DNA of 64,000 nt from Tricholoma matsutake (GCA_026075535.2 AP026541.1:13082001-13146000), one strand, 5' to 3'. Positions 43,555 through 56,300 are shown, counted from the stretch's first letter. Notes: a model not told the origin generated them from the sequence alone. Translations and numbers: made by a program.

Positions 43555-45252
43555 TGAGTCCTGAGGTATGAAGGAGTCATTCTTTTAACCCCTGGTCTTG
43601 CAGAGGATTTTGACCGTACCGATCAATGTGGCATCTTGGCTGATGGTAATTTTAAACCCTGATGATGTATTGATGTTGATGTTGTATTGTATTTGTATTA
43701 GTTATTTGTATGATGGAATTTTCCAGTGGAGCTTAAAATCTAGCTGAGTTATAAATATACCATGACTAATTTTTGTATCTATTTGTAATCAAGATGTTAT
43801 GTATCTTACTACTGGTTGGCTGGTTCGACAGAGCCCTCATCTATTGCCATTTGACTAAGTTTATGTCTGGCTTCTCCTTCTTCTTCCTCAGAGTAGTTAA
43901 CCTTTTGCTTGAGTGTGGTCAACAGCATGGATTCTCTAGGATGGATGGTTGATTGAGCAGTGATCGCTTTCTGTCATTAATTTGTTGAGCTTTTCTTCTT
44001 CTATGCCAACTTTGAGACTTACATGAGTATATGATCCATCCAATAGAGTTACTCCTCTGAGTACTATCATCATCCAGAATGTTCCACCTCTCAAGGGCAC
44101 CACCATAAATGACACTTTGAGTTCTATGATGTCACCAATCTGTAATTTTGTTGGATTGGTAGGTGTGAATCTATTGTGTCATTTTCAGTCCACTGATATT
44201 CAGGAATAACAGTAAAACTCACTTGTATTCTCCTGTGCAGTTCTTTGTTCATTCCCATATTTGCACTGTGTTCTCTTCACCACAAAAATATTCTCTGCCT
44301 GCCATCTCAGCGAGGCATCCAGTATGGTCGGGGTTGTGTCCCATTGAAATCACGGCCTGGTTTGGTGCATCTTTTTGAGGTGTAAAAAGGCAGTTGGAGG
44401 TGGTGATGATGATATGTTCATTGAAATGAGTGCTCATCCAAGGAAGAAGTTTCTGTGGAGGAAAGATTTGGCTGAAGATGGCATATATGTCTGATATGTT
44501 TTCTGAGGCGGCATCAAATAATTCAGATCCCAGACCAGTTACAGTAATTGATTGTCTTAAATATTTGAGTCTTTTCTCATTGAGCCTATGTTACAGAAAT
44601 CAGCTTCCATCATCAGACTGTTTTTGGCCACTTACCTATTCTGTTTGAACAATGGAAGCAAATGGTTCTGGCAAATAATGCCTTGTAACCTCACCACTGC
44701 CTCTTCCGTGATATGTTCCTCCTCCTTCTGAGCAAGCTGCCATGTCAGTGGACCTTTTTGTTCAGCAATCTTGTATGCCAACATCCAATTGTCCACCTAT
44801 TATATGTGAGTTTAATTTGGCATTTGTTTTATACATTGTCGTATTTCACTCACCTTCATAATTTCAGACAGTTGTAGGCCAGCAAAGTTGTTTGCTGCTC
44901 ATGCTGTGATTAAGTCTTCCAGTGCTCTCTCTAGTTTTCAGCATTCATATATGCTTGTATGATAAATACTGTCTGCTTACTTGCTGCCTGGTAATCATAG
45001 TATGCGTCCATGGTATTGATGTGATAGTGTCTGTGGCTAATCTGTAACGTCTTTTGTGTTGCATAGAAACCTGTAATCTAAATCATTTGGTGTTAAGGTC
45101 AGGTGTTAGTCATTTATCATATTGGAATATGTGTTTGCTGATGGAGGCTCTCTGGAGGCTGTGTTTTCCCCTGGCTCACACAGTGGTTGGTATGTGAAGT
45201 AAAACAATCAGTTCTGATTGTATTTAGGTTATTATGGATTCTAGTACTTTTT
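43555..45252. other. No supported gene
   Basis: 43555-43591 is a repeat shared with 30356-30390. The rest shows only short frames (for example 44249-44437 minus) with no recognisable content. Confidence 0.35.
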
Positions 45253-47395
45253 CTAGTTGCTGGCCTTTATATATGCTGGATTGTAATTACTAACTGTTTG
45301 CTTTCTGATTGTTGAACATAGTATTGGTGATAGACACCAAATGACACAACCTTTTAACAATGCAGCCTGGGCTCGGGGAGTTTGAAGGAACTTGTCGCGC
45401 AAGGCTTCATAAGATGCATAGTCACAGTCATGGGGCATGTAACCTGGGGGTCGATAGCTGAGCATGGTGACATATGGTCTTGGGTAAGACGCCATTGGCT
45501 TTGGTCCCATTATTCTTGTGCTAAATGGACATCCTCGTAGAAGCAGTTGTCAGGCAATATTACTATAATGTGGACCCCATCTTCGATGTAGAGATTCAAG
45601 TGCAGTAGCTGGGTTTGACAATACCAGACTCCACTCTGTATTATTCTTTGAATGTAGTAGATTTGATCGGATAAGATATACTTTGTCCTGGTTCATGTCC
45701 TTGACCATAACCATGCTGATTGAATCTGGACAACAAAATAGATATAGATGATTTTTGGGATGAAGGTCCCAAAGTGAAGTAGGTGGGTTGGCAGCGCCCG
45801 CTCGGTCCATGTTGATAAGCCACTGTAACATATCTGGAATTGCCTCCTCCAATCGTTTGTCTTCAACCTACCTGTCCTCTTCGCCCATAATGCGCATTGC
45901 TTTATCCCAATCCATTTGTTCAGGCAGTTGAAGCCTTGTATAAGGGCCATTACATATTTGAATACTGTATCTGCAACATGTAATTTCATTGAGGGTTTGA
46001 GGTGGCTCTTGATACTGGATGTTGTTAGCCTCTGCTTGGTAGCTGGGGCTAACCTCTTGCCAGACAGTTCCATCAGGGACGGTGTCATCAATGGGTTGGT
46101 AGAGTTGATTGGCAATTTCATCATCCTTGTCAAGTACATTGGGACCAACCGCCCCAGGATCAAACTCAGTGCACATGTCCCACTCATCTGTGATGTCATC
46201 ATAGTGCTTTTGTGTGTTTGCATACTCCCCCCAAAACTCATAGATATCCCAGAAGGGTATCTGCTTTCTGATTCAAACCCCATTGCCTTGTTCTTCCCAA
46301 TGAAACACATGGGCACCTTTTCACATAGGAGTTGGGAAGGTTATATTTTTTATCTCTTGAGCTTCACATCTGGAACACTGCTTGTTAGACTTGCGTTCGA
46401 TGAATTTTGTTCATTGTGCTGTCCTTTGAATGAAGTATGTTTTCCAGTCTTCATTTGGCTTCACCCAGTTGGGAGTTTTATGTCAGCCATAGTTGCATCT
46501 GGGGATGCCTGTGGTGGCTGTGGAGAATTGAGTTCCGTTGAAAGGGGCAGGTATTTACGAAGCCGTGTGTTATACTTGTTAGGTGGTTTGTATTTGTTAC
46601 CCCAGTATAACCATATTGGTATGTTTGCGAGTATCATCCAGTCAATGAAATCTGTCCGCTCCATGTCAGCAACATTGGCAACCATGCCGACTCGCCCAAT
46701 GCTTTCGGAAAAATCAACAGCAGCGGAATGTGCAAAATCTTCAATCCAAGAAGCCTGTATGTTGGCATCGTTGCACTGAAGGATGGTAACCCATCGCTGA
46801 GGTTTATGATGGGGTGAAGGTTTGGTTGTTGATATTGCGAATGCACAGAGTGCCATAAGACCGAGGAAGGCATCGCATGACTTCATAGTGCAGTATCGTG
46901 CATGAGATTCCTCTTTATGTTTTTGCAGTACCCATGTGTGGAAGGGAAAGGACTTAAATCAAAACCTAAAGGCAAATTGACTCTGTTGTCTGAAAGAATG
47001 GCAGTTGCCACCCATCAGAGTGCTTGCTCAAGTCTAAACCATTGCTCTTGTATCTCCAACAAGAAGATGTACCAGTTTCCTTCCCTGATGTTCCTTATGT
47101 TGTGGTAAGAGCAGATCAAGCACTCGAAAATAGGGTTATCGAAAGTCATTGATTGTGGAACATATGCCAAGTGTGGTGAGAGAGCAGAGGCCCATCTGAG
47201 CTTCTTAATTTCTCTGGGATGGTGGATTTCATCATTATGGACATCGTCATAAGCTGGTATCACAGGGAGATAAGTCATGTTTGGGAATGAATAAACACTG
47301 CCATCTTTTTTGATGAAAATGGATGGTCTTGAGGCTATACTTCTCATGATTGTTATTAAAACTACTGGCTGGTACAATGAATTAAACCCACCCAT
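45253..47395 (-). pseudogene. Repeated Agaricomycete hypothetical protein (large)
   Basis: Minus-strand blocks in order: YLPVIPAYDDVHNDEIHHPR, LRWASALSPHLAYVPQSMTF, NIRNIREGNWYIFLLEIQEQ (47395-47015), a TGA, a frameshift, MKSCDAFLGLMALCAFAIST, RTDFIDWMILANIPIWLYWG (46886-46461), a shift, MCTEFDPGAVGPN, MLQWLINMDRAGAANPPTSL, WSLVLSNPATALESLHRRWG, a TGA (45550), then LSYRPPGYMPHDCDYASYEA and FLQTPRAQAALLKG. It matches a high-copy mushroom hypothetical family in block order. Function is unknown; it is broken by at least two frameshifts and several stops. Confidence 0.65.
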
Positions 47396-47543
47396 GTTAT
47401 GTTACTATAAGTTTCATGTAGCAGTTGCAGTGGTAGTTGTGTGGAGCTCGCGGGTTTCCACGTGTTTGTTTGTTTGCACGATGCCAGACTGATATGGCGT
47501 CTGTGAAGTGCTGCCATATAAGGGGTGATATATATAGGAAACA

Positions 47544-48800
47544 TTACAAAAGCTGTGAACAAACATCCCCAGTACATATTGTTCTACCCTTGATTCTTTC
47601 CAGCTCCTTCCAAACAGCTTGCCAATCTTGCCAATCTTCTCCTGGTTTCAAATTCAAATCCTCATAATTGGTTTCTCTGTCGGGTGTATGTGTTTGGAGA
47701 GGTACTACACCGCATTCCTCTAGATCAGGAAATAATCTAGCTAAGAACAATGCCATGGGTTTGACATCATCTTCGTGAACTTCTGTTGCTTCATGGATGC
47801 GCAATGCTTGAAGATGAGAAAAACAAGCTAGTGGCTCCAGATCTCCAACCTCAACAGATTGAATCTTGTCCACCCAATCAAAATTTCCTTCATCATCTGG
47901 AATGATACAGATGATCAAGATTCGGAGTGTATCATGATCGCAATGATCACGTAGTGCAGTGAGGATTTTTTGTAACTTTCGCATGCTAGGTGCATATTCC
48001 ATGCCACCAATATCAATGTATTCCAGTTTAGCTTGGCCGAGAGCTTTGAAGAATTTGTGTTGGCAATCACCTTTGAATAAGACTAAAGATAGTGTAACTC
48101 ATCAGAGGTTACAGAAATGGAGGGAGTTTTCTGGTGGTAGTTCAATTGCTTGCATAGCAGAGATCTCCAGCTTTGTGATTGAATCAAAGTGAGAAAATTG
48201 TATGAGCTGCTTCAGATGGATATTGATGTTATGAAGAGTAAGTTTTGCTGGTGTACCAAACATTTTGCTATTAACAAGATATAGCATGCCAGAATCGATT
48301 TCTGTCAGTGTCATTGGAGATCTTCCATTAAAAGAAAGTTCTTGCAGGTGATGGAATAAGTGGTCGTTGGACAGCCATGTTAGGGATGCATTAACGATTG
48401 CATTGTACACATCGTTGTGGATCACAACACGGTCCTCATATCTTCCTGGATTGTAGTTGAATGAAGTATAAAAATTGAAATCAAGCTCAGTCATGAGTTG
48501 TGCACGAGCAGTAAACTTGTTCCAATCATAATCGGTCAGAGTGGAGTTCAGAACCTATAAGATGTTGAAAGATAAGTATGGCTTTCACCAAGATGATATC
48601 AAGTGTATGATTAGCTTATTGCCTGAGATCAGCAGGCAATGCAGTAGCTTCTTCAAGTCATAGTTTCTTTTCCAAAGTTCTTCTAGTGCTGGTCCAGCAG
48701 TCCTTGGGCACACTAGTGCAAGATGTAGAAGATTGTGTATGCCACAAACATTTAATACAATGAGTTGCACAAGCTCCACGGCTTCCAGGCATCGTTCCAT
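47544..48800 (-). pseudogene. F-box protein with leucine-rich C-terminal region
   Basis: F-box proteins recruit targets to SCF ubiquitin ligases. The start is ATG 48800 (MERCLEAVELVQLIVL). An F-box-like segment follows with LLHLALVCPRTAGPALEELW. A 45-nt intron (GTGAAA donor, TTATAG acceptor, about 48555-48600) leads to TLTDYDWNKFTARA and Leu-rich repeats of irregular length (LSFNGRSPMTLTEI, KLTLHNINIHLKQLIQF). Two consecutive TGA codons at about 48097-48104 interrupt an otherwise open frame that continues to 47544 (FFKALGQAKLEYIDIG, EPLACFSHLQALRIHE). The double stop is the only clear defect. Confidence 0.7.
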
Positions 48801-49003
48801 TGAATGGACTGGGTTGAAGAGTAGAAGGTGTAAATATGTGCAAATACTTAGTCTCACTGCTGGCTTTTGGACCTCCCAGATCTTTGATTTATCAAGGATG
48901 AAGAGTGGTTATAAATGTCAAGCCTCCACACTATATGCGTGTAATATTCATAAATTCAATATTGAATGTTGGAATCAAAAAGAGACAATCAAACATGCTG
49001 ATA

Positions 49004-50199
49004 GGTTGTCTCCTCGGCTCAAAGGCCGATACACCATTTCGACTACATTCTAATCACATTGGCTAACTCCCACAATGTCCCAGAAACAGCGCGACCACTT
49101 CTGACCAAGTCTATCGATCGCGATATCATATCGACCACATCGGAACATCACCAGCGACATCAATTGTACTGAGAAACCACATCACACAACCTTAGGACTA
49201 CGTCAAAAGCCCCTAAGATCCCTCTAAACGACCATCGAACATCCCCGATCAACTTCGAACAGCCGTGACCATGATCAAACATCATTGATCATCATCAAGC
49301 ATTATTGATCAATATCAAGAGACTACGAGCGAGATCGGGTGCTGCATTTATTATCTATATAGTGGAATACCATGCACCAGGAAGTATTCCAACTTGTGCT
49401 GTAACCTGCTGATAATAGGTCAGCCTTGTTCCAAGTCCCTATCACATACAGAACCCGCTGGATGGATTATTGTGAGACTTAGCATGGCTTATACACAAAG
49501 GACAGTCTCTTTTTAGTTCTATACCCTTTATTACTCCTTCATCATATGATATATCTCTTTCTTGTTCAGATTCCAGTCTCCTTTTTGGCCTTGTGCCTTA
49601 ACTCATATCTTCTGCCTCATGTTCTACACATGTTTCTCATTCCATTTTAGGAAGTTTCCTTAAAACATATAAAACTCTGTAGTATCTACTCAGAAATACA
49701 AGAAATCTTCTTCACTTATTGTCTCGTATTCAGTTCTAAGAACCAGATCTATCCTCTCAAACAATCTAAACTTCTATGAGTTTTCTCAATCGATGAGAAA
49801 CCTCTATGATCATTGTCGTCCTCAATCTTCCAATGATCCTCTGATCATTATCACTAGCAACCATTTCAACATGCCCTAGCCATCAACTATAGCCTTTGTA
49901 TACTTCCAACCTATCAAAAGGTCCTCAGAATTCACACTTCGACCATTGACGATCAACATCGTTTGCCGTCGATCTCATCGATCGTCCTTGATATCGATTG
50001 ATACTCAATCGGACCATGCCAAACACCTTCGTTTCTTATAGAACTACCTTCATGACTAGTACCAACTAGTTATCTTCCTATCGGTTTGACCACAAACATT
50101 CAGAACGACTTGCACCCTTCCTCGGACTCATTGCAAATATCATTGGTTGCCTCATTGGCAGTTTAGGTGGTTTTCCTGGGTTGAGTATCATCAACAGAA
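49004..50199 (+). repeat. LTR-B copy B
   Basis: Starts TGATAGGTTGTC and ends GTATCATCAACA. It is homologous, in opposite orientation, to 15633-15711 plus 23584-24512, and has an extra 130-bp segment (about 50030-50155) absent from copy A. TG..CA ends and absence of coding sequence suggest a solo LTR. The 5 bp on the two sides (CATGC and GAAAG) do not match. Confidence 0.65.
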
Positions 50200-50224
50200 A
50201 GTGATGTTTTGGGTGCTAATGAGA

Positions 50225-51020
50225 AGACCAAGAGCAAGGGAAAACAACAGCATTCCAGGTATCGGTTGTCTCTCTGCCTGATGGTGCAAAGGGAAGAAAG
50301 GTGTGGTCGAGCACACCAACGGTCTCAACAGTTGCATCCAATGCCTATGGTCAACAACCCATGGTATCAGGCGATGGAGCAGATGATTCATTGCCTCCTG
50401 GCCCCGCTCCTGGCCCCACTGCTTCTCCCACTCCATCTCCTGCTCCCATTCCTGATGCCGCTCCCATCCCCAATGCCTTGCCCGATGCAGAAGCTGGCCA
50501 GCCCACTGCCATGGTTTGGCAAGGCCAAGATGATGTGTCCAGTGCAGATCAGCCCACTGCCTTTCAGGCAGCCATGGCATGGCAAGGCGAAGACAATGTG
50601 TCAAGTGATGCTGATCAGCCCACCACCTTTCAGGCACTCATGGCATGGCAGGGTGACAATGATCAGTCATCGTCTTCCCCTACAGGTTCCCTGACTGGCT
50701 TTGATGCTGCTCCCTTTTATCTTTCCAATTCTACCTCCTCATCTCCAGCCACCAATCCAACTTCAACAGATGCGGCTGCTTTCCCCACTCCATCTGATGC
50801 TGCAGATGCTTTTCTGTCATCCTCAGAAACTGGATGGAATGGTGAGTCTGATGCTGAGGCCAATTCTGAAGATTCCATTACCACATCACAGATAGAGAAC
50901 CCCACGCCTTCTCATATCACTTTGCCGACCTACCCTCCTGCAGACTTCAGTTTATGTCGATGAGACTTGGTTGTCTAGCCCTGATGAGATGATGGACACT
51001 GACATTAAATGATGCATCAT
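50225..51020 (+). pseudogene. Ser/Asp-rich hypothetical protein, paralog 2
   Basis: The frame runs through VSVVSLPDGAKGRKVWSS, a Pro/Ala-rich stretch, three imperfect repeats of the type ADQPTAFQAAMAWQGEDNVS, then FYLSNSTSSSPATNP, SDAADAFLSSSETGW and QIENPTPSHITLPTYP. A one-base shift near 50950 is needed to reach YVDETWLSSPDEMMDTDIK and the stop at about 51010. The order of blocks matches 35671-36198. Function is unknown. Confidence 0.5.
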
Positions 51021-51193
51021 GTATATATAGTGTTGTGGGTAGCACATTGTACATAGTAATATCATTGTTTTTGTGGTCCTGTCAAGCTCTGATGTCAGTG
51101 CCGCTTCCTGGTCCCGGTCCTTGCCCCCGCTCCCATCCCTGTCCCTGTCCCCTTCCCTGCAATTGCATTTCAAACATTATTAATGTCTGTACT

Positions 51194-51890
51194 TGTCACG
51201 ATCCGTTCCTTGCCCGCTCGGAACCCGCAACCTTCCGATCTTTTCTGCTTTTTCTAACTCAACTCCTACCACCTTCATTCCGGCCCCCTTGCACTGCCCA
51301 CACTGCTGTGCACCAGGCCGCTGTGTACAGCAACCATGGCTGCCTTCCAAGGCTGCCATCTAGTTTTGCAAATTTGACTATGGATTCCTGTGTGGCCTCC
51401 ACTAGGCAATTTATCTACACAGTTGAGACACTGCTGCAGTTTCCGTTTCCGTTCCGCTCTTGTTCCGAACTCTAGTATTTAAGCTTAGTTAGTTTTGCTT
51501 TGTATTCCTCAGTTCGTATATCGACATAGACTCAACTTTACCCTGTCAATCTAAAACCTCCTTCTACTCCAACTCCTGACCTCTAAGAGTCTGAACTCCA
51601 TTCAACTCAACCTCTAGTTCCCCTCTGAAGTTCTAGTCTCATCTGAACTTAACCTAAGTCCCTCCATACTCCTTCCCACATTTACCCGAACTCTCCTGCT
51701 CCTATCTCTAAAACCTCTACCCAAAATTAGGACACCAGACGAGGTGAAGGGTGCAGCTTCTTACAAGCTGAAGCCAAGTCCTTTTTGTTACCCATCCGCA
51801 TAATCCGCTACGACCCGACAATCTTCCACTCTCAAACACCCACCGGGTCCGACCAGATTCTGACGAGCCCTTTCGGATCAGTTCTTAACA
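51194..51890 (+). repeat. 5' LTR of gypsy-2
   Basis: 697 bp. TATTTAAG (51476-51483) lies 35 nt upstream of AGTTCGTATAT (51511-51521), the inferred RNA 5' end. Confidence 0.95.
51476..51483 (+). promoter_or_regulatory. TATA-like box of gypsy-2 LTR
   Basis: TATTTAAG, conserved in both LTRs and placed 35 nt before the self-priming source sequence. Confidence 0.5.
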
Positions 51891-51892
51891 GT

Positions 51893-51903
51893 ATATACGA
51901 ACT
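51893..51903 (+). promoter_or_regulatory. Self-complementary primer-binding site of gypsy-2
   Basis: ATATACGAACT starts 2 nt after the 5' LTR and is an exact 11-nt complement of 51511-51521. The 2-nt spacing is the same as in gypsy-1. No tRNA-type TGG start is present. Confidence 0.65.
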
Positions 51904-51927
51904 CACACTTCACTCGTCTCTTCTCCT

Positions 51928-53307
51928 ATGACCCCAACTGAAACTTGCCAGTGCACAACCAGAAACTCTCAGCGCACCAGTACCATTCCAGGGATCTCTG
52001 CAATTCAGCGATCCACACTTCCTAGCCCACAACCCACCTCAACATTCGGAGTAACTTCCAGACCTTCCAACATTTTCCGACAAATCAGTTTCGGAGCCCC
52101 ATCAATCAGTGCAAACCTCATGTCTACTCAAGCTCAACAATCTCCTGTGAATCCGGAAGAACCCTGACCCACGACTCCCCTTTAGTACGTAGGGGGCATC
52201 AAGCAGCCTGAACCCTATGGGTTGGAAGATCATGGTCTAGAGGACAGACCTCCTGGCAGACCCGATGACCCTAGTGGTCCAGACAGCCCTGGGGGTGACC
52301 CCGATCCCAATGATCCTGACGATCAACCTCCCATGGGGGGAAACCCTGATCCAGGGGATAGGTTCATAGATGTTCTTTACAACCTCTCAGAGAGTATCCG
52401 CACACTCCGACAAAATAATGCACCCAAGACTGAGAAAATCAAAGTTCACAACCCCGACACCTTCGATGGCTCCAACCCAAAGAAACTTAGAGACTTCCTA
52501 GTCTCGTGTAACCTTCATTTCCATGACCGTCTGCACATATTTTCTTCTGATGAGAAAAAGATCGTATTTATCCTTTCTTATCTCAAGGGATCAGCTCTCA
52601 GCTGGCTTGAGTCCGGTCTTAACGACCCGACTGATTCCGCACACTGGATGTGGGATTATGAGGCTTTTCTTGCTGAACTAGAGAGTAACTTCAGCCCGCA
52701 TGACCCGCTCGGGGATGCGGAAAAAGCTCTTTCCAATTTAGCAACGAAGAAAAGTGGTCGCATCACAAAGTATAACATTGACTTTTGGGAATTAGCTTCT
52801 AGGGTCAACTGGAATGAGGCAGCCCTCTGTGACTGCTATTTCCACGGTCTTCTGCTCCAACTTTGTATAGAAGTCCTTCGGGGTGGTAAACCCGACACCC
52901 TTGCAGGACTGCGCTTGAGAGTGCAGGACTGTGACAATATCTACTGGATGCAGGAAGATGAAACCCAGTTCGAAACTAAGAATTCCAGGAACTCTTCTAA
53001 CCCTGTCAAAAAGGACAACCCCAAAGGTTCCTCCCAGTCCACCAATCAATCCTTGTCGAGCTCCCCTTGGGGAAACTCCTCCAACCAGCAGCCCTCCACA
53101 ACAAAGAACACTTCCAAGTCGTCCATCTCCGACAAGTTGGAGAAGAACAGCAAACTTACTGCGGATGAACAAGAACGTCGCATGTGGGAAAGACTTTGCC
53201 TCTACTATGGTGAAGAAGGGCACGTAGCAGGAAACTGCCCGAAGTCTAAAGCCACAAAAGCCTGTGCATCCACTGTAAGTCCTGATTCTGCGGACTTGGA
53301 AAAATAG
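51928..53307 (+). pseudogene. gypsy-2 gag
   Basis: From ATG 51928 (MTPTETCQCTTRN) the frame is interrupted by TGA 52165 and TAG 52183, then stays open from about 52186 to TAG 53305. Features are a Pro/Gly/Asp-rich N-terminus, the retrotransposon gag core (KIKVHNPDTFDGSNPKKLRD, KIVFILSYLKGSALSWLESG, YNIDFWELASRVNWNEAAL) and a zinc knuckle whose second Cys is Tyr (CLYYGEEGHVAGNC). Protease continues in the -1 frame from the A-run at 53300-53304. I cannot tell programmed frameshifting from mutation. Confidence 0.85.
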
Positions 53308-56300
53308 TCTGCAACCCTCAGGATACAGCCATTGGGGCTGGGGGTTGCATTGACCTTACCCACTTGGCTGCCTATGTCCATCTCAATGCATCTGCTCTTT
53401 CCGACCCTGACTCCCTAATCATCCTCTTAACTATTCCTGACCTTTCCGCCCCTGTCTGAACCCTCATTGATTCTGGTTCATCCCACTGCTTTCTTGACTC
53501 CTCTTTTGTGTTGAATAACCAACTCAGCACGGAATCCATTAACCCGATTGGTTTATGACTCTTTGATGGATCTTGCAACTCCACCATAACTCAAGTCGCC
53601 CAACTTCTGGTCACCTTTCCTACTGGTGAAATGTTCAATCTGTCATTTTATGTAACCTCGCTAGACTCTTCCTGTTCCGCAGTACTTGGTCATAACTGGC
53701 TGAAGCAATACAATCCATTGATTGACTGGTCTTCAAGCCAAATCACTTTCTGCTCTGATGATCATAGAGGTTCAGCACCCCAGACGTCTCCTTTGTCCCT
53801 GAACCTTCTGGTAGAAATCCTTGAATCCTCCGCATGTTCCGAACCCCCCATTCCTCCTAAGTTTACACCTCCCGACATCTCTTTCATCAATGCTGCCGCT
53901 TATGCGCATGCTAGCAAACTCCCTGGGGCAGTAGCCTTCCAGATGACCTTCGCTCCAGAAGGGGTATCTGCCCGCTCAACCCAATCCTCAATCCCGCCAG
54001 ATTTATCTGACATTCCCACTGAGTATCATGAATTTGCCGATGTCTTTAATAAGAATAAGGCAGACACCCTTCCTCCACATCGTCCTTACGACCTCAAGAT
54101 AGAGACAGAGGATAATGCTCCCCCTCCTCCGGGTCGCATGTACTCCCTCTCTCCCTCCGAATTAGAAGCCCTACAAGTCTTCATTGACGAAAACATCTGC
54201 TCAGGCTTCATCCGTCCTTCTAAGTCTCCTCATGGAGCTCCTATACTTTTCGTCAAAAAGAAGGATGGTAGCCTCTGACTTTGTGTCGACTACCGAGGAC
54301 TCAATCGTCTTATGAAGAAAGACTGCTATCCCCTTCCTCTCATTTCCGACCTCTGTGACTCTCCCCGAAAAGCCCGCTTGTTCACCAAGATAGACTTGCG
54401 GCACACTTATCACCTAGTCCACATCGCAGACGGTGACGAATGGAAAACTACTTTCCACACCCGCTACGGATCCTTCGAGTGGTTGGTGGTTCCCTTTGGA
54501 CTCACTAATGCACCCGCAGCATTCCAGCGTTTTATGAACGACATCTTCAGCGACATGCTGGATGTTTGTGTCATCGTGTACCTCAACAACATCCTGATCT
54601 ATTCAGATGACAAGTCCCGGCATGGGACTCATGTTAAAGAAGTCCTCCACCATCTCCGAAAAAATGGACTTTATGCCTCCCCACAGAAATGTGAGTTCCA
54701 TAAAGACACCGTTGAATATTTAGGTTTCATCCTTTCACCAGATGGACTTCAGATGTCCGAGGATAAAGTCAAAACCATGCTCAACTGGCCTGAGCCTAGG
54801 AATGTTAAGGACATCCAATCCTTCTTAGGCTTCTGCAATTTTTACTGCCATTTCATTAATGGTTATTCAGACATTGTCATCCCACTTACCCACTTGATGC
54901 GGAAATCCACACCTTGGGACTTCAACAAGAAGTGCCGCAATGCCTTTGAAAGGCTCAAACAAGAATTCACTCATGCACCCATCTTAACCCAATGGGTACC
55001 CGACTCACAAATGGTACTCGAAACGGATGCTTCCAACTATGCCCTAGCTGCTATCCTTTTGGTTTACACTGCAGATGGAGAAATCCATCCGGTCACTTTT
55101 CATTCCCGCTCCTTCAATCCCACTGAACTAAATTATGACACACATGACAAGGAACTCTTGGCCATTTTCAAAGCCTTCAAACACTGGAGGCAGTACTTCG
55201 AGGGTTCCGCAAACCCGGTTGATGTGGTCATGGACCACAAAAATCTTGAGTACTTCAGCACTACCAAGTTGCTCACCCGCCACCAGGCCCATTGGTCTGA
55301 GTACCTTTCCCAGTTCAATCTTGTCATCCGCTTCCGCCCTGGGAAACTAGGGGCCAAGCCAGATGCACTCACTAGATGTTGGGATGTCTACTGCAAAGGG
55401 GGAAATAGCGACTTCGCCTCTGTAAACCCAACCAACTTCCGACCTGTATTCACACAGGAACAACTCTCCTCTTCCCTCTGCACCACTTATCTTGCCACAC
55501 CCATCCTTCAACAAGCAGTAATCATGGACGTTGAGAAACTCCACAACAACATCCGCACCTCTCTTCCCCTTGACCCTATATCTTCTGTTCATCTCCCGAC
55601 ACCTGTTGACCCCAACTGGACCATAGATGAGGCAGGACTTCTCCGCCACTTCGACCGGATTTATGTTCCGGACATTGTGGATCTCCACCTCAAAGTCCTC
55701 CAATACAAACATGATCATATCCTCTCCAGCCACTTTGGACAAAACAAAACCCAGCAGCTTGTCTGCTGGGAATATGTCTGGCCAAACCTCCACACCTTTG
55801 TCCAGGAATTCTGCAAATCCTGTATGACTTGCAAACGATCCAAATCGCCTCGACACAGGCCCTATGGGTTCCTAAAGCAACTTCTGGTTCCGGAACGACC
55901 TTGGAATTCCATCTCCATGGATTTCATTGAACAACTACCCGACTCCGCTGGTCACACTGCTATCCTAGTCATCGTTGACCGCCTCACCAAACAGGGCATC
56001 TTCATTCCAACTGTCAATGAAATCACAGCCCAAGAACTAGCCAACCTGTTCGTCCTCCACGTCTTCTCCAAGCATGGTGTTCCATCACACGTCACTTGTG
56101 ACCGGGGATCTGAGTTCGTCTCTCATTTTTTCCACTCTCTTGGAAAAGCACTCAACATGCAGATCCACTTCACTTCCAGTTATCATCCGCAAGGTGATGG
56201 TCAGACAGAACAACTTAACCAGACCTTGGAACAGTACCTCCGGATCTTCTGCAACTATCAGCAGGATGACTGGTCTCACCTCTTGCCCTTGGGCGAATTT

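Noticed and set aside
53300..53307. Programmed -1 frameshift site between gypsy-2 gag and pol
   Set aside because: The A-run is suggestive, but no canonical X-XXY-YYZ heptamer is in frame, and a mutation is equally likely.
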